Part shown: one piece after another, positions 8,041 to 16,273 of the stretch
How positions within the stretch are numbered: the stretch's first letter is position 1
Layout of the letters: every line of letters begins with the position of its first letter
Source of the DNA: Kitasatospora arboriphila
GTDB taxonomy: Bacteria > Actinomycetota > Actinomycetes > Mycobacteriales > Mycobacteriaceae
Assembly: GCF_000717275.1 (NCBI RefSeq)
Contig: NZ_JNYV01000003.1
Span: forward strand, 434,001 to 498,000
Reading direction: 5' to 3'
Length of the DNA stretch: 64,000 nt
Position numbers and translations under genes: made by a program
Notes under the pieces: generated by a model
The model's input: only the letters and a program-made list of their open reading frames with translations
What the model was told of the DNA's origin: nothing
Databases searched by the model: none

Positions 8041-9333
8041 GTGCCCGGTGTCTTGTTGTGCAGTGCGCCGCTGACAGGCCATGTGGCGCCGATGATCGCC
8101 ATCGGCCGACAACTCCGGCTGGACGGCTGGACCGTTGTGGTTCTCACCGGCAGCCGGTTTCGCCGCCGCATCGAAGAGGCGGGACTGGCGCACGTTCCAC
8201 TTCCTGCGTCGTGTGACTTCGATGACCGCGACCTCGACCGGGTCTTTCCCGGCCGCCACCGGATGCCCGGCGTCCTGCGGTCGCGTTTTGACCTCGAGCA
8301 TCTGTTCGCGGCAAAGATCGCGGACCAATACCGAGCGCTGTCGGCGCTCGTGGACGAGACGGATGTCGATGTGGTGTTGGCCGAAAACCTGTTCCTGGGT
8401 GTTCTCCCACTGCTCCGGCGGGCCGGCCGGCGGCCGAGAGTCGGTTCGGTCTGTACGTCGCCGTTGATGGTGAACAGCCAGGACACAGGTCCGTTCGGGC
8501 CAGGGTTCCCGCCGTCGACCACGCGCCTGGGCATGATGCGCAACCGAATGCTGACCGTGGGCGCCGAACACCTCGTGCTGCGCCGGGTGCAACACCTCGC
8601 CGACACCGCGGTGCGTGAATGCGTCGGGCACGGTGCCGGCGCGTTCGTCCTGGATTGGCCACTGCTGGCCGACGACATCTTTGTGCTCACCACGCCATCG
8701 TTCGAATACCCGCGACGAGACCTGGCCGGCCGTCTCGATTTTGTCGGGCCGGTTCTCGATCCGGTTGGCAGTCAGCATGATCCGCCGACATGGTGGCCCG
8801 AGGTGGCCGGCTCGAGGCGAGTCGTGGTGGTGACGCAGGGCACCCTCGACAACGGTGACCTGGGCAAGTTGGTGGAACCGACCCTGGCCGGTCTGGCGGA
8901 CATGGACACCGTGGTGGTCGCCGCGACAGGCAACAAGCCGACATCGTCGGTGCGGGTCCGAACGGCCAATTCGATCGTCACAGAGTTCGTTCCGTTCGAT
9001 CTGATGCTGCCGCAGGCTGACGTCCTGGTCACCAACGGCGGCTGGGGTGGGGTGCACTACGCGTTGCGGCACGGCGTTCCGATGGTGGTTGCCGGGACAA
9101 CCGAGGACAAGAACGAGGTCGCCGCCCGAATTGTTCGCTCAGGGTGCGGGATTCGGCTCCGATCGGCGCGACCGCGGGCGATTCGTCGCGCGGTCGAGAC
9201 GGTGCTCTCCGACCCGGGGTACCGCCGGCGTGCCGGTGAACTGGGTGAGGAGATCGCGCATCTCGATGGGCCGGCCAACATCAGCCGGGCGCTCGCCCGG
9301 CCGCCTCGGGCACACGCGCGGTCGGCGCGATGA
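8041..9333 (+). CDS. UGT-like glycosyltransferase (GT1/MGT fold)
   Basis: About 430 residues with GT-B organisation. The N-terminal acceptor domain starts VLLCSAPLTGHVAPMIAIGRQL. The C-terminal nucleotide-sugar site is VLVTNGGWGGVHYALRHGVP followed by EDKNEVAARI near residue 330. This is the macrolide/rhamnosyl/UDP-glycosyltransferase family, which glycosylates small aglycones. The GTG start follows an ACGAGG stretch; an ATG nine codons earlier is the alternative. Its stop overlaps the hydroxylase start by 4 bp (ATGA), so the two are co-translated. The likely acceptor is the product of the divergent type III synthase, by inference. Confidence 0.82.
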   Translation: MPGVLLCSAPLTGHVAPMIAIGRQLRLDGWTVVVLTGSRFRRRIEEAGLAHVPLPASCDFDDRDLDRVFPGRHRMPGVLRSRFDLEHLFAAKIADQYRALSALVDETDVDVVLAENLFLGVLPLLRRAGRRPRVGSVCTSPLMVNSQDTGPFGPGFPPSTTRLGMMRNRMLTVGAEHLVLRRVQHLADTAVRECVGHGAGAFVLDWPLLADDIFVLTTPSFEYPRRDLAGRLDFVGPVLDPVGSQHDPPTWWPEVAGSRRVVVVTQGTLDNGDLGKLVEPTLAGLADMDTVVVAATGNKPTSSVRVRTANSIVTEFVPFDLMLPQADVLVTNGGWGGVHYALRHGVPMVVAGTTEDKNEVAARIVRSGCGIRLRSARPRAIRRAVETVLSDPGYRRRAGELGEEIAHLDGPANISRALARPPRAHARSAR

Positions 9334-10877
9334 CAGGCGGGCCGACAACGGCGCCGGTGGTCGTCGTCGGGGCAGGCCCGACGGGCCTGACCGCGGCCTG
9401 CCTCCTGGCCACCCATGGAATCGACTGCGTGGTCGTTGAACGACGCCAGGACGTGCATCCGTTACCGCGCGCCGTTCACCTCGATGACGAGGTCTACCGA
9501 ATTCTGCAAAGTGCCGGTGCCGCAGCCGAGTTCGGACCCAGCGGGCGAGCCGCCCATGGCTTGCGCTTGGTGAATCCGCGGGGCCGGGTGCTGATGGAGT
9601 TCGCACGTGATCGCGCCGTGGGTCACAGCGGCTGGCGTGAGACCACGATGTTCGATCAGCCGGATCTGGAACGGGCACTGCGCCGCGCGCTGACCGGTCA
9701 TCCGGGAGCCCAGGTGCTCGAAGGTGCCGTCGTAGAGGCGATCACACCCGGAACCGACGGCGCAGTGGTGAGCGTCCGGCGTGGCTCCGGTGCCTCCGAC
9801 GCGCTGCACGCACGCTACGTGCTCGGTTGCGATGGCGCTTCGAGTGCGGTGGCGGAAGCGATCGGTGGGGGATGGCGTGACCTGCGATTCACCCAGGAGT
9901 GGCTGGTCGTCGATGTCCGTACCTCCCGCGAGGTGCCGATGTGGCCCGGCGTCCACCAGGTCTGCGCCGGATCTCACGCGTCCACGTTCATGCGAATCGG
10001 AGCCGACCGCTACCGGTGGGAGTTCCGGCTCCCGACCGACCCGGGCAGCGAGCCGGATGCGCTCTGGGCACTCGGTGAGATACGGAAGTCGTTGCCCGGC
10101 AACGGGGACATCGAGGTGGTGCGGACGGCGCGATACCGGCACGCCGCGCGGGTGGCACGGCGCTGGCGCGCAGGCCCACTGTTCATCCTGGGCGACGCCG
10201 CGCATCTCACCCCGCCGTTCATCGGTCAAGGACTCGGTGCAGGACAACGCGATGCGATGAACCTCACCTGGAAGCTCGCTGCTGTCCTCGATCGCCGAGC
10301 CGACGACCGTCTGTTGGACAGTTACCAGACCGAGCGTGCACGGCACGTCCTGCGGTCGGTGGTCGCGGCAACAGCGATCGGCCGGGCCATGTCCATCGAG
10401 CCCGGCCCGGGCAGAGTGGCCGTGGACGCGGTATTGCGTGGGCTCGGCGGTGCGCCAGGCGCCGCGACCATCGGGCCGCGGCTGATCTATCCGCGGCTCG
10501 GCAGAGAACGCCTGCCCGCGCGGGAGCGCATCCGACGGCGCAGTGGTCGACTCGGCGCGCTGTTTCCCCAATTCGTCCTGCGCTCCGGCCCCGACGGTGA
10601 GATGGTGACCGGCTCCGACGACGTGCTGGGGCTCGGCCCGGTGCTGGTGCACGACGGTCGGTTCACCGACGAGCTGGCCGACCACGCGGATGTCGTGGGT
10701 GCACGCACAGTGGCGGTCGGCGAATTCGGCCCGGCCGCAGACCAACTCACCGAGTGGCTTCGCAGCGGCCATCTCAACGCAGTTCTCGTTCGGCCGGACC
10801 GGGTGATCGCCGCTGTGGAGTCGACGTCCGGCCGGGTCACCGCGTTCAGGACATGGGCGTTCAGGACAAGATCGTGA
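9330..10877 (+). CDS. FAD-dependent aromatic monooxygenase (MhpA/PheA-like)
   Basis: A 515-residue class A flavoprotein hydroxylase. The FAD motif GAGPTGLTAACLLATHG is at the N-terminus, the DG-type motif is YVLGCDGASSAV, and the ribityl-binding GDAAHLTPPFIGQGLGAGQRDA is near residues 287-305. MhpA-type enzymes ortho-hydroxylate phenolic rings with NAD(P)H and O2. Here it is translationally coupled to the glycosyltransferase and faces a type III polyketide synthase. Tailoring of a phenolic polyketide is therefore more likely than phenylpropionate degradation; no ring-cleavage dioxygenase or hydrolase of the mhp pathway is nearby. Confidence 0.85.
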   Translation: MTGGPTTAPVVVVGAGPTGLTAACLLATHGIDCVVVERRQDVHPLPRAVHLDDEVYRILQSAGAAAEFGPSGRAAHGLRLVNPRGRVLMEFARDRAVGHSGWRETTMFDQPDLERALRRALTGHPGAQVLEGAVVEAITPGTDGAVVSVRRGSGASDALHARYVLGCDGASSAVAEAIGGGWRDLRFTQEWLVVDVRTSREVPMWPGVHQVCAGSHASTFMRIGADRYRWEFRLPTDPGSEPDALWALGEIRKSLPGNGDIEVVRTARYRHAARVARRWRAGPLFILGDAAHLTPPFIGQGLGAGQRDAMNLTWKLAAVLDRRADDRLLDSYQTERARHVLRSVVAATAIGRAMSIEPGPGRVAVDAVLRGLGGAPGAATIGPRLIYPRLGRERLPARERIRRRSGRLGALFPQFVLRSGPDGEMVTGSDDVLGLGPVLVHDGRFTDELADHADVVGARTVAVGEFGPAADQLTEWLRSGHLNAVLVRPDRVIAAVESTSGRVTAFRTWAFRTRS

Positions 10878-10933
10878 ACGTCGCCACCAGCGGCGTGCAC
10901 TGCGCCCATGGGTGTCGCTGGTAAGTTCCTGCC

Positions 10934-12124
10934 GTGGGTCTGACGAGGCGAGCGGCTGCACTCGCCGCACTGGTTGTGGCCCTTGTGCTCGCCGGCTGCG
11001 GCGGCGAAGCCACCTCGACATCGAACGGCGAGCAGACGAGCTGGACCAACCCGGCGCACCTACCGTTCCCGGGCCCAGGCGACGTGGTCGAGGTGACGGA
11101 CTGGGTGTCCGGTGGCGCCGAGGCGACGCAGGTGTCCGGCAAGCGGATCCTGTACCGATCCACCGACATCGAGAACCGGCCGATCGTCGTCTCGGGAACC
11201 GTGTTCGTGCCGTCGGGGGAGGCGCCGGAGGGCGGTTGGCCGATTCTCGCGATCGGCCATGGGTCCACCGGGATCAACGTCGACTGCGCCCCTTCACTCA
11301 CCCCGGACCTGTACGGCCTGCTCCGGTTGGTCCGCAACTACCTGCGTGCGGGGATGGCCGTCACCTTCGCGGACTACTCCGGGCTCGGCACGCCGAGTGG
11401 ACCCCACCCCTATCTCGACCCGTATGCGGCGGCCCGAACGGTGATCGACTCCGTACGCGCCATCCGACACGTTTTCCCCAGCATGTCGTCGACATGGGCG
11501 ACCTACGGCATCTCTCAGGGAGGAGCAGCCAGCTGGGCGGCCGACGAGCTCGCGGCGGACTATGCGCCGGAACTCCGCCTTGTCGGAGCTGTTGCACAGG
11601 TTCCGTCGACGGACAAGACCCCGATGGTGGATCTGGCCGCTGCCGGCACCTTGACCCTCGAGCAACAGGGCATCCTCCAATGGCTGGAGGAGTCGTTGGC
11701 GCGCAGGCATGCCGATTTCGACCTGAACAACTACCGCCAGGGTGGCCTTGCGGAGCGGTGGATTGATCTCAGTGGCTGCGGTCGGTCGAACGCGCGAGAG
11801 CGGGCGCTACGGCAGATCTCGGCCTCCGAGTTCGCGCCGTCGAGTCCTGCCGCCGCCGAACGCTTGCGCACGTTGCTGCAGTCGATGGCGCTGCCGCGCA
11901 CACGGTTGTCGGCCCCGCTGTACGTCTTGTACGGCGGCGCCGACCGGTTCAATGCCCCCGAGTGGATCACCGCCGGAATCCGGAAGGCGTGCGAACTCGG
12001 TGGCCCGATCACCATCACCTACAGCCCCGGGGCCGGGCACGGCAATGTGGACACGAGCGGCATCGCGCGGTATCTGGCCGACCGGGTCGCCGGCGTGCCG
12101 GTGCGCGATGATTGTCGTCGATGA
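10934..12124 (+). CDS. Secreted lipase-family alpha/beta-hydrolase lipoprotein
   Basis: A 396-residue exported protein: basic N-terminus, hydrophobic core and lipobox LVLAGC, so it is probably a membrane-anchored lipoprotein. The hydrolase domain has a nucleophile elbow GISQGG with Ser at about 194, and resembles the secretory lipase (LIP) family in segments WPILAIGHGSTGINVDCAP and AVTFADYSGLGTP. A late YGGADRFNAPEW and GAGHGNVD supply likely Asp and His. Substrate is unknown. It starts with GTG 56 bp after the hydroxylase and overlaps the first SMR gene by 4 bp. Confidence 0.82.
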   Translation: MGLTRRAAALAALVVALVLAGCGGEATSTSNGEQTSWTNPAHLPFPGPGDVVEVTDWVSGGAEATQVSGKRILYRSTDIENRPIVVSGTVFVPSGEAPEGGWPILAIGHGSTGINVDCAPSLTPDLYGLLRLVRNYLRAGMAVTFADYSGLGTPSGPHPYLDPYAAARTVIDSVRAIRHVFPSMSSTWATYGISQGGAASWAADELAADYAPELRLVGAVAQVPSTDKTPMVDLAAAGTLTLEQQGILQWLEESLARRHADFDLNNYRQGGLAERWIDLSGCGRSNARERALRQISASEFAPSSPAAAERLRTLLQSMALPRTRLSAPLYVLYGGADRFNAPEWITAGIRKACELGGPITITYSPGAGHGNVDTSGIARYLADRVAGVPVRDDCRR

Positions 12125-12501
12125 CCACCCTCTCGAACATTGCGACGAACAAGTGGCTTGTCCTCGGCTGCGCCATCGTCAGCGAGGTCAGTGCCACCCT
12201 TGCCCTGCGCGCGTCGGTGGACGACGCGCGGTGGCTGGTTCTGGTGGTCGCCGGATACCTCGGCGGGTTCGCCTTCCTCGCGCTTGTCCTGCGGGCCGGG
12301 ATGCCGGTGGGGGTTGCCTACGGGATCTGGGCGGCCGTGGGGGTCGCACTCACCGCGGTGCTGGCCGCCGTCATCTTCGGTGATGCGTTCACCGTGGGCA
12401 TCGGAGTGGGTATCGCGATCGTGATCGGTGGAGTCCTCCTGGTCGAATTGGGCTCGCACGGCGGCCATGAGACGACGGACGAACCCAGGGCGCCCGAATG
12501 A
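12121..12501 (+). CDS. SMR-family efflux subunit, first of a pair
   Basis: About 126 residues with four transmembrane helices. The essential membrane-embedded Glu is in helix 1 (CAIVSEVSATLALRAS, about residue 22), and GMPVGVAYGIWAAVGVALTAV forms the helix 3 signature. SMR proteins exchange protons for cationic drugs, guanidinium or polyamines. The start ATG overlaps the preceding stop (ATGA), and its own stop overlaps the second SMR gene, so the two probably form a hetero-oligomeric pump. Its N-terminus and hydrophilic tail are longer than in the partner. Confidence 0.88.
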   Translation: MTTLSNIATNKWLVLGCAIVSEVSATLALRASVDDARWLVLVVAGYLGGFAFLALVLRAGMPVGVAYGIWAAVGVALTAVLAAVIFGDAFTVGIGVGIAIVIGGVLLVELGSHGGHETTDEPRAPE

Positions 12502-12824
12502 CGTGGACGTACCTGATGATCGCGATCGTCTTCGAGGTCGGGGGCACGCTCTCACTGCGAGCGTCGGACGGCTTCCGCAAGATGATCTGGCTGATTCCGA
12601 CCGTTATCGGCTATTTGGTTGCGTTCGGCGCCCTCTCGCTGACCTTGGCCGGCGGCATGCCCGTCGGTGTGGCCTACGGGATCTGGGCCGCGTGCGGCGT
12701 CGCATTGACCGCGGTCGTGGCGAGGTTGGTCTTCAAGGACCCGCTGACCTGGGTGATGGGTGCAGGTATCGTCCTGATTGCCTGTGGCGTCCTGGTCATC
12801 GAACTGAGTTCGTCGCACCACTGA
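12498..12824 (+). CDS. SMR-family efflux subunit, second of a pair
   Basis: A 108-residue four-helix SMR protein. The conserved Glu13 is in IAIVFEVGGTLSLRAS and the helix 3 signature is GMPVGVAYGIWAACGVALTAV. It is coupled by an ATGA overlap to the first SMR gene. Paired SMR systems (as in EbrAB or YkkCD) insert with opposite topology and function only together. Whether this pump exports the product of the upstream polyketide locus is speculation based on the run of overlapping genes. Confidence 0.88.
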   Translation: MTWTYLMIAIVFEVGGTLSLRASDGFRKMIWLIPTVIGYLVAFGALSLTLAGGMPVGVAYGIWAACGVALTAVVARLVFKDPLTWVMGAGIVLIACGVLVIELSSSHH

Positions 12825-12865
12825 CGGGTCGCTGGCCCTGCGCCGCCGGGCCTTTCGTCGAGGAC

Positions 12866-12894
12866 GCGGCCCCGGGCATCGAACCCGGAGCCGC
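12866..12894. terminator. GC-rich hairpin between convergent genes
   Basis: An 11-bp arm GCGGCCCCGGG (12866-12876) pairs with CCCGGAGCCGC (12884-12894) with one mismatch and a 7-nt loop. It lies between the convergent SMR operon and the oxygenase gene and could terminate both. No U-tract is present. Confidence 0.5.
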
Positions 12895-12927
12895 GCTGTG
12901 ACCGCGCGCTGGAACTACGCGCTCGAA

Positions 12928-13896
12928 CTATTTCGCGAAGTTCGCACTGATCCGCTGGTGCAGATAGTCCTTCGCGGTGATCGGCGGGTACTTACCGCTG
13001 GGCCCCTCGATGACAACCTCGCTGTTGGCCTGGGCGAAGAAGGCGATGGAATACCGTGCACCACGGTCGTCCCCGGCCCCGGGGCTGCGCACCCGATGGA
13101 AGTTGGACGGTAGTACGTCGTCGCTCCACCGCATCAGCATGTCCCCGATGTTGCAGGTGATCGCATCATCGGAGGGTTCAACCGACGTCCATTCTTGTGA
13201 ATCCATCTCCTTGCCCGGGCACACCTGCAATCCGCCTTGGCCGTTTCGCTGGAAAAGCAGTGTGAGGCAGTCGAAATCGGTGTGCGCTCCCGCTCGCCAC
13301 ATCCCGGTCGGTTCGGCGTCCTGCGGGACCGCGAAGTAGTGCAGCAGACGCAGGGTGCTCTGGTAGGTGGCCGATGTCGGGTCGTGGGCCGCCGCGAAGA
13401 AGTCACGGTGGAAACCCATTTTCTCGGCGAACAGCGACAGCAGATCCATCGCCAGGCGCCAGCATTTGGCTTCGAAAGCCTTGATGGTGTCGGTGAACCC
13501 GACGAGTTCGTCGTCGGACGGCCAGAGTCCATCCATGTTCGAGAGGGTGACCTGGTAGGACTCCTTCTGGTCCGGGATTCCCACCGACGGCCGAACCTGG
13601 GTCATGCTCTCCCATCCGGAATTGAATCGTTTCGGATAGCGGGCCTTGACGTCGGCCGGCAGTGCGAAGAATGCTTCTGCCATCGCGAAGGCCCGACGTA
13701 CCTCGGTGAGGTCGATACCGTGGTCGACCACCTGAAAGAACCCGATGTCGGTTGCTGCCGACCACAATTCATCGGCGATCTCGGTGCGTCTGGTGCTGAG
13801 GTCGGCCAGCGAGATGCGCCGCACCTCGCGTGTGCTCTCGGTGCCGATTGCGCCCATTCGGCGTTCGCGCTGCAATTCGGTCATGTCGTACGTCAT
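12928..13896 (-). CDS. 2OG-Fe(II) oxygenase, isopenicillin N synthase-like (first copy)
   Basis: A 322-residue non-haem iron oxygenase. The iron ligands are His205 and Asp207 (GAHTDFD) and His267 (NFHRVR), and the 2-oxoglutarate-binding Arg281-x-Ser283 (ARYSIAFF) follows. The N-terminal domain has DIGFFQVVDHGID, typical of the IPNS/DIOX_N family. Many family members hydroxylate small molecules; the substrate is not known. It lies 109 bp downstream of the ABC substrate-binding protein gene on the same strand, with a 16-bp tandem repeat in the gap. A second, only distantly similar oxygenase of the same family is in the divergent arm of this cluster. Confidence 0.87.
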   Translation of the reverse strand: MTYDMTELQRERRMGAIGTESTREVRRISLADLSTRRTEIADELWSAATDIGFFQVVDHGIDLTEVRRAFAMAEAFFALPADVKARYPKRFNSGWESMTQVRPSVGIPDQKESYQVTLSNMDGLWPSDDELVGFTDTIKAFEAKCWRLAMDLLSLFAEKMGFHRDFFAAAHDPTSATYQSTLRLLHYFAVPQDAEPTGMWRAGAHTDFDCLTLLFQRNGQGGLQVCPGKEMDSQEWTSVEPSDDAITCNIGDMLMRWSDDVLPSNFHRVRSPGAGDDRGARYSIAFFAQANSEVVIEGPSGKYPPITAKDYLHQRISANFAK

Positions 13897-13919
13897 GAGC
13901 TGAGGGCTTTCCGTTCTGA

Positions 13920-13967
13920 GGTCTTGGGGTCTTGAGGTCTGGGGTTTTGGCGGTCTGGGGTTTTGGA
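13920..13967. repeat. Three 16-bp tandem repeats upstream of the oxygenase
   Basis: Three units of 16 bp start at 13920, 13936 and 13952. The last two share the exact 15-mer GGTCTGGGGTTTTGG and the first is a diverged copy (GGTCTTGGGGTCTTGA). The array is strongly G/T-biased on the plus strand, so the transcript of the minus-strand operon would contain C/A-rich runs. It fills most of the gap between the solute-binding protein gene and the oxygenase. Confidence 0.8.
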
Positions 13968-14005
13968 TGTCCGGGAGGGACGCGCTGTGTTCGCGAGAGT
14001 GCTGG

Positions 14006-15172
14006 TCAGGGAATGGCGATGGCGGGGTCGGTGAACTGATTGGTGAACATCTGCTGCGCGGTCATCGACGCGGGCACACTATTTCCCCCTGCGGCCAGTA
14101 CCGGTGTCAGTTCTGCGACGTTGCGGCTGGTGCGGGCGTCGTCGTAGACACCGAACGCGCCGTTGTCCTCGTTCGCGAGCAGACCCTTCTCCTGCAAGAG
14201 ATCAGCACTGAAAGCGGCTTCGCCTTCGCTGTAGGGCGAGTAGGTCTGGTCTTGCGACACCACGTCGACGATGACCTTGTTCGTCGCCTCGGGAGAGGTG
14301 ATGTAGTCGACGCCCGCTTGCTGGATGATGGGCACCAGTTTCTCGAGGCACGGTGAGAACTCGGCCAGTTTGTCAGCTCGCACAGACACATTCGATGCGT
14401 AGATGTCGTAGCCGGCATCCCTGATCAGGCCGTAGGACACCGGTTTGTCCCACGCGGGCGTCTCCTCCTCGTACGTGTACGGCTCCGAGTTCGCGAACCC
14501 CTGCTGGGCGATCGCCGGGTCACCGACGAACCTCGATGGTGCGCCGTCGTAGCTGGTGTCGATCTGGGACGGCTTCAACAGACCTTTCGCCACCATCCAT
14601 TGCGGGAAGATCTGGTCCTTGGAAACCACGACGGTGGCATCGCCGGTGCCCACATCGCTGACGGACTTCCATTCGGGATGCGTCTGCGGATCCCACATCA
14701 GAATCGCCGGGCTGTATTTGAGCAGTGGGGTCACCCCGACCACAGGTTGGTCGGCGGCCGCCGACACCAGCTGATCTCCGTGCACCACACCGAGCATCGC
14801 CGAGTCGTCCACATACAGCTGCGAGGTGACGGACTGGAATCCGATCGCCGGTCCGCCGGACTTCAGTGTGATGTCCACTCCCGTGTCCTTGCCTCCGGCC
14901 ACCAGCGGGCCGGTGACCGATTTGTCGTCGGTGTTCACCTGGTAGCCCGGACCGAGCATGGCAAAAAGAGCGCCCATGTCGGACTGTGGCTGCCACTGCA
15001 ACTGCACGCCGACGTTTGCCGGACACACATCCGCCAGACTTTTCTCCGCTGCCGCCGGTTCGATCGAGACCGTTTCTGCCGCGTCGTCGGACCCGAATGC
15101 GCAGGCGGACAAGGTCAACGTGGTGAGCGCTACGGCAGTGACGCCGAAACGCCGACGGTGCGAGAACGTCAT
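14006..15172 (-). CDS. ABC-transporter solute-binding lipoprotein (NitT/TauT-like)
   Basis: A 388-residue exported protein: an arginine-rich N-terminus, hydrophobic segment and lipobox TLSAC with Cys24, so it is likely anchored outside the membrane. The mature part has a periplasmic-binding-protein character consistent with the NMT1/THI5-like group that serves nitrate/sulfonate/taurine-type importers. Segments such as VGVQLQWQPQSDMGALFAM and QIFPQWMVAKGLLKPSQI fit this only generally. It is divergent from the ATPase and permease genes of the same importer. The substrate is unknown. Confidence 0.8.
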   Translation of the reverse strand: MTFSHRRRFGVTAVALTTLTLSACAFGSDDAAETVSIEPAAAEKSLADVCPANVGVQLQWQPQSDMGALFAMLGPGYQVNTDDKSVTGPLVAGGKDTGVDITLKSGGPAIGFQSVTSQLYVDDSAMLGVVHGDQLVSAAADQPVVGVTPLLKYSPAILMWDPQTHPEWKSVSDVGTGDATVVVSKDQIFPQWMVAKGLLKPSQIDTSYDGAPSRFVGDPAIAQQGFANSEPYTYEEETPAWDKPVSYGLIRDAGYDIYASNVSVRADKLAEFSPCLEKLVPIIQQAGVDYITSPEATNKVIVDVVSQDQTYSPYSEGEAAFSADLLQEKGLLANEDNGAFGVYDDARTSRNVAELTPVLAAGGNSVPASMTAQQMFTNQFTDPAIAIP

Positions 15173-15490
15173 GGTTTCTCCTCGAAGATGGTTGGGGGTG
15201 GTCGCGGACGCTCACCTGGATTGCGATCGAGCATGTGCTCGCGCCGCCCGGCCGCCTCGTGTGCCGGAACAATTACATGCAATCAGTAGTGTGTTGCGAC
15301 GTTGTTACCGCCTGTAAAAACCGTAGGTGGCATCGTGGTGAGACTTGAAAAGCCAGATAGATAGACCACGATTGAACCGATGTCACGAGAACGTAACTGC
15401 ATGCAACTCGATCGTCATGCATGTAATCCACCATTGTGAGCAATGAACAGCCCACTGTTACATGTACAAGCCGATCGTATGGAGGTCGAG
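15173..15490. promoter_or_regulatory. Divergent control region with four CATG-centred sites
   Basis: This 318-bp gap separates the solute-binding protein gene from the ATPase gene. It is AT-richer than its surroundings and has four related sites: ATTACATGCA at 15272-15281, TGCATGCA at 15398-15405, TGCATGTAAT at 15418-15427 (the reverse complement of the first), and GTTACATGTAC at 15457-15467. Repeated short dyads of this kind suit a dimeric regulator of the GntR/FadR family, and one such gene lies in the cluster. I cannot place the -35 and -10 elements with confidence. Confidence 0.6.
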
Positions 15491-16273
15491 ATGAGACTTG
15501 CGGACACAGTGCGAGACGCAGACGCGCGCAGGCTCACGAAGAACACGCAGATCGTCTTCGCCGATGTCGGCAAACAGTTCGACACCGGGACGGTTGCCGT
15601 GGAGGGAGTCGACCTCGAGGTGCGCCGCGGAGATTTTGTGGCGGTTGTCGGGCCGTCGGGTTGCGGGAAGTCCACGCTCTTGCGGATGGCAGCCGGTCTC
15701 GAGGAGCCGACCGCGGGATCTGTCGCGGTGGCTGACGATTCGGTCGGTTTCATCTTCCAAGAACCGACGTTGCTGCCGTGGCGAAGCGTTCGGGCGAACG
15801 TCGAGTTGTCGGCCGAGTTGCGTCGCGAGTATCGTGCCGCCGTCAAACGTCGTGCCGCCGAGTCGATCTCCGCGGTGGGCTTGGAACAGTTCGCGGATCA
15901 ACTACCCAAAGCGCTTTCCGGTGGCATGAAGATGCGTGTGTCGTTGGCGCGGGCGCTGACGCTGTCGCCGGCCACCATGCTGCTCGACGAACCGTTCGGC
16001 GCACTCGACGAGATGACTCGGCTGGACATGCAGGTCGAACTCCAAAGGCTCTACGCCGAAAGGCAATTCACCGCCATGTTCATCACACATTCGGTGTCCG
16101 AGGCGGTCTACCTCGCCAATCGGGTGGTGGTGATGACCGCACGACCGGGACGCATCGCCGCCCAGTTCGACATCGACTTTCCTTATCCACGCAGCCCCGA
16201 GCTGCGATTCGACACCCGCTTCACCGACCACGTCTCCGAGATCTCGGCGACCCTGCACAGGAGCAACCGATGA
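15491..16273 (+). CDS. ABC-transporter ATPase (NitT/TauT/SsuB type)
   Basis: About 260 residues. Walker A is GPSGCGKST, the Q-loop is FIFQEPTLLPW, the signature is LSGGMKMRVSLARAL and Walker B is MLLDEPFGALDE, with an H-loop in FITHSVSEAVYLA. The LLPW sequence after the Q-loop is usual in nitrate/sulfonate/taurine-type importers. I start at 15491 because GGAGG lies 5 nt upstream; the frame opens at 15443, which would place a probable operator inside the gene. It overlaps the permease gene by 4 bp (ATGA). Confidence 0.9.
   Translation: MRLADTVRDADARRLTKNTQIVFADVGKQFDTGTVAVEGVDLEVRRGDFVAVVGPSGCGKSTLLRMAAGLEEPTAGSVAVADDSVGFIFQEPTLLPWRSVRANVELSAELRREYRAAVKRRAAESISAVGLEQFADQLPKALSGGMKMRVSLARALTLSPATMLLDEPFGALDEMTRLDMQVELQRLYAERQFTAMFITHSVSEAVYLANRVVVMTARPGRIAAQFDIDFPYPRSPELRFDTRFTDHVSEISATLHRSNR

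Noticed and set aside
13920..13967. CRISPR array
   Set aside because: Units are 16 bp, contiguous, without spacers, and no cas genes are present.
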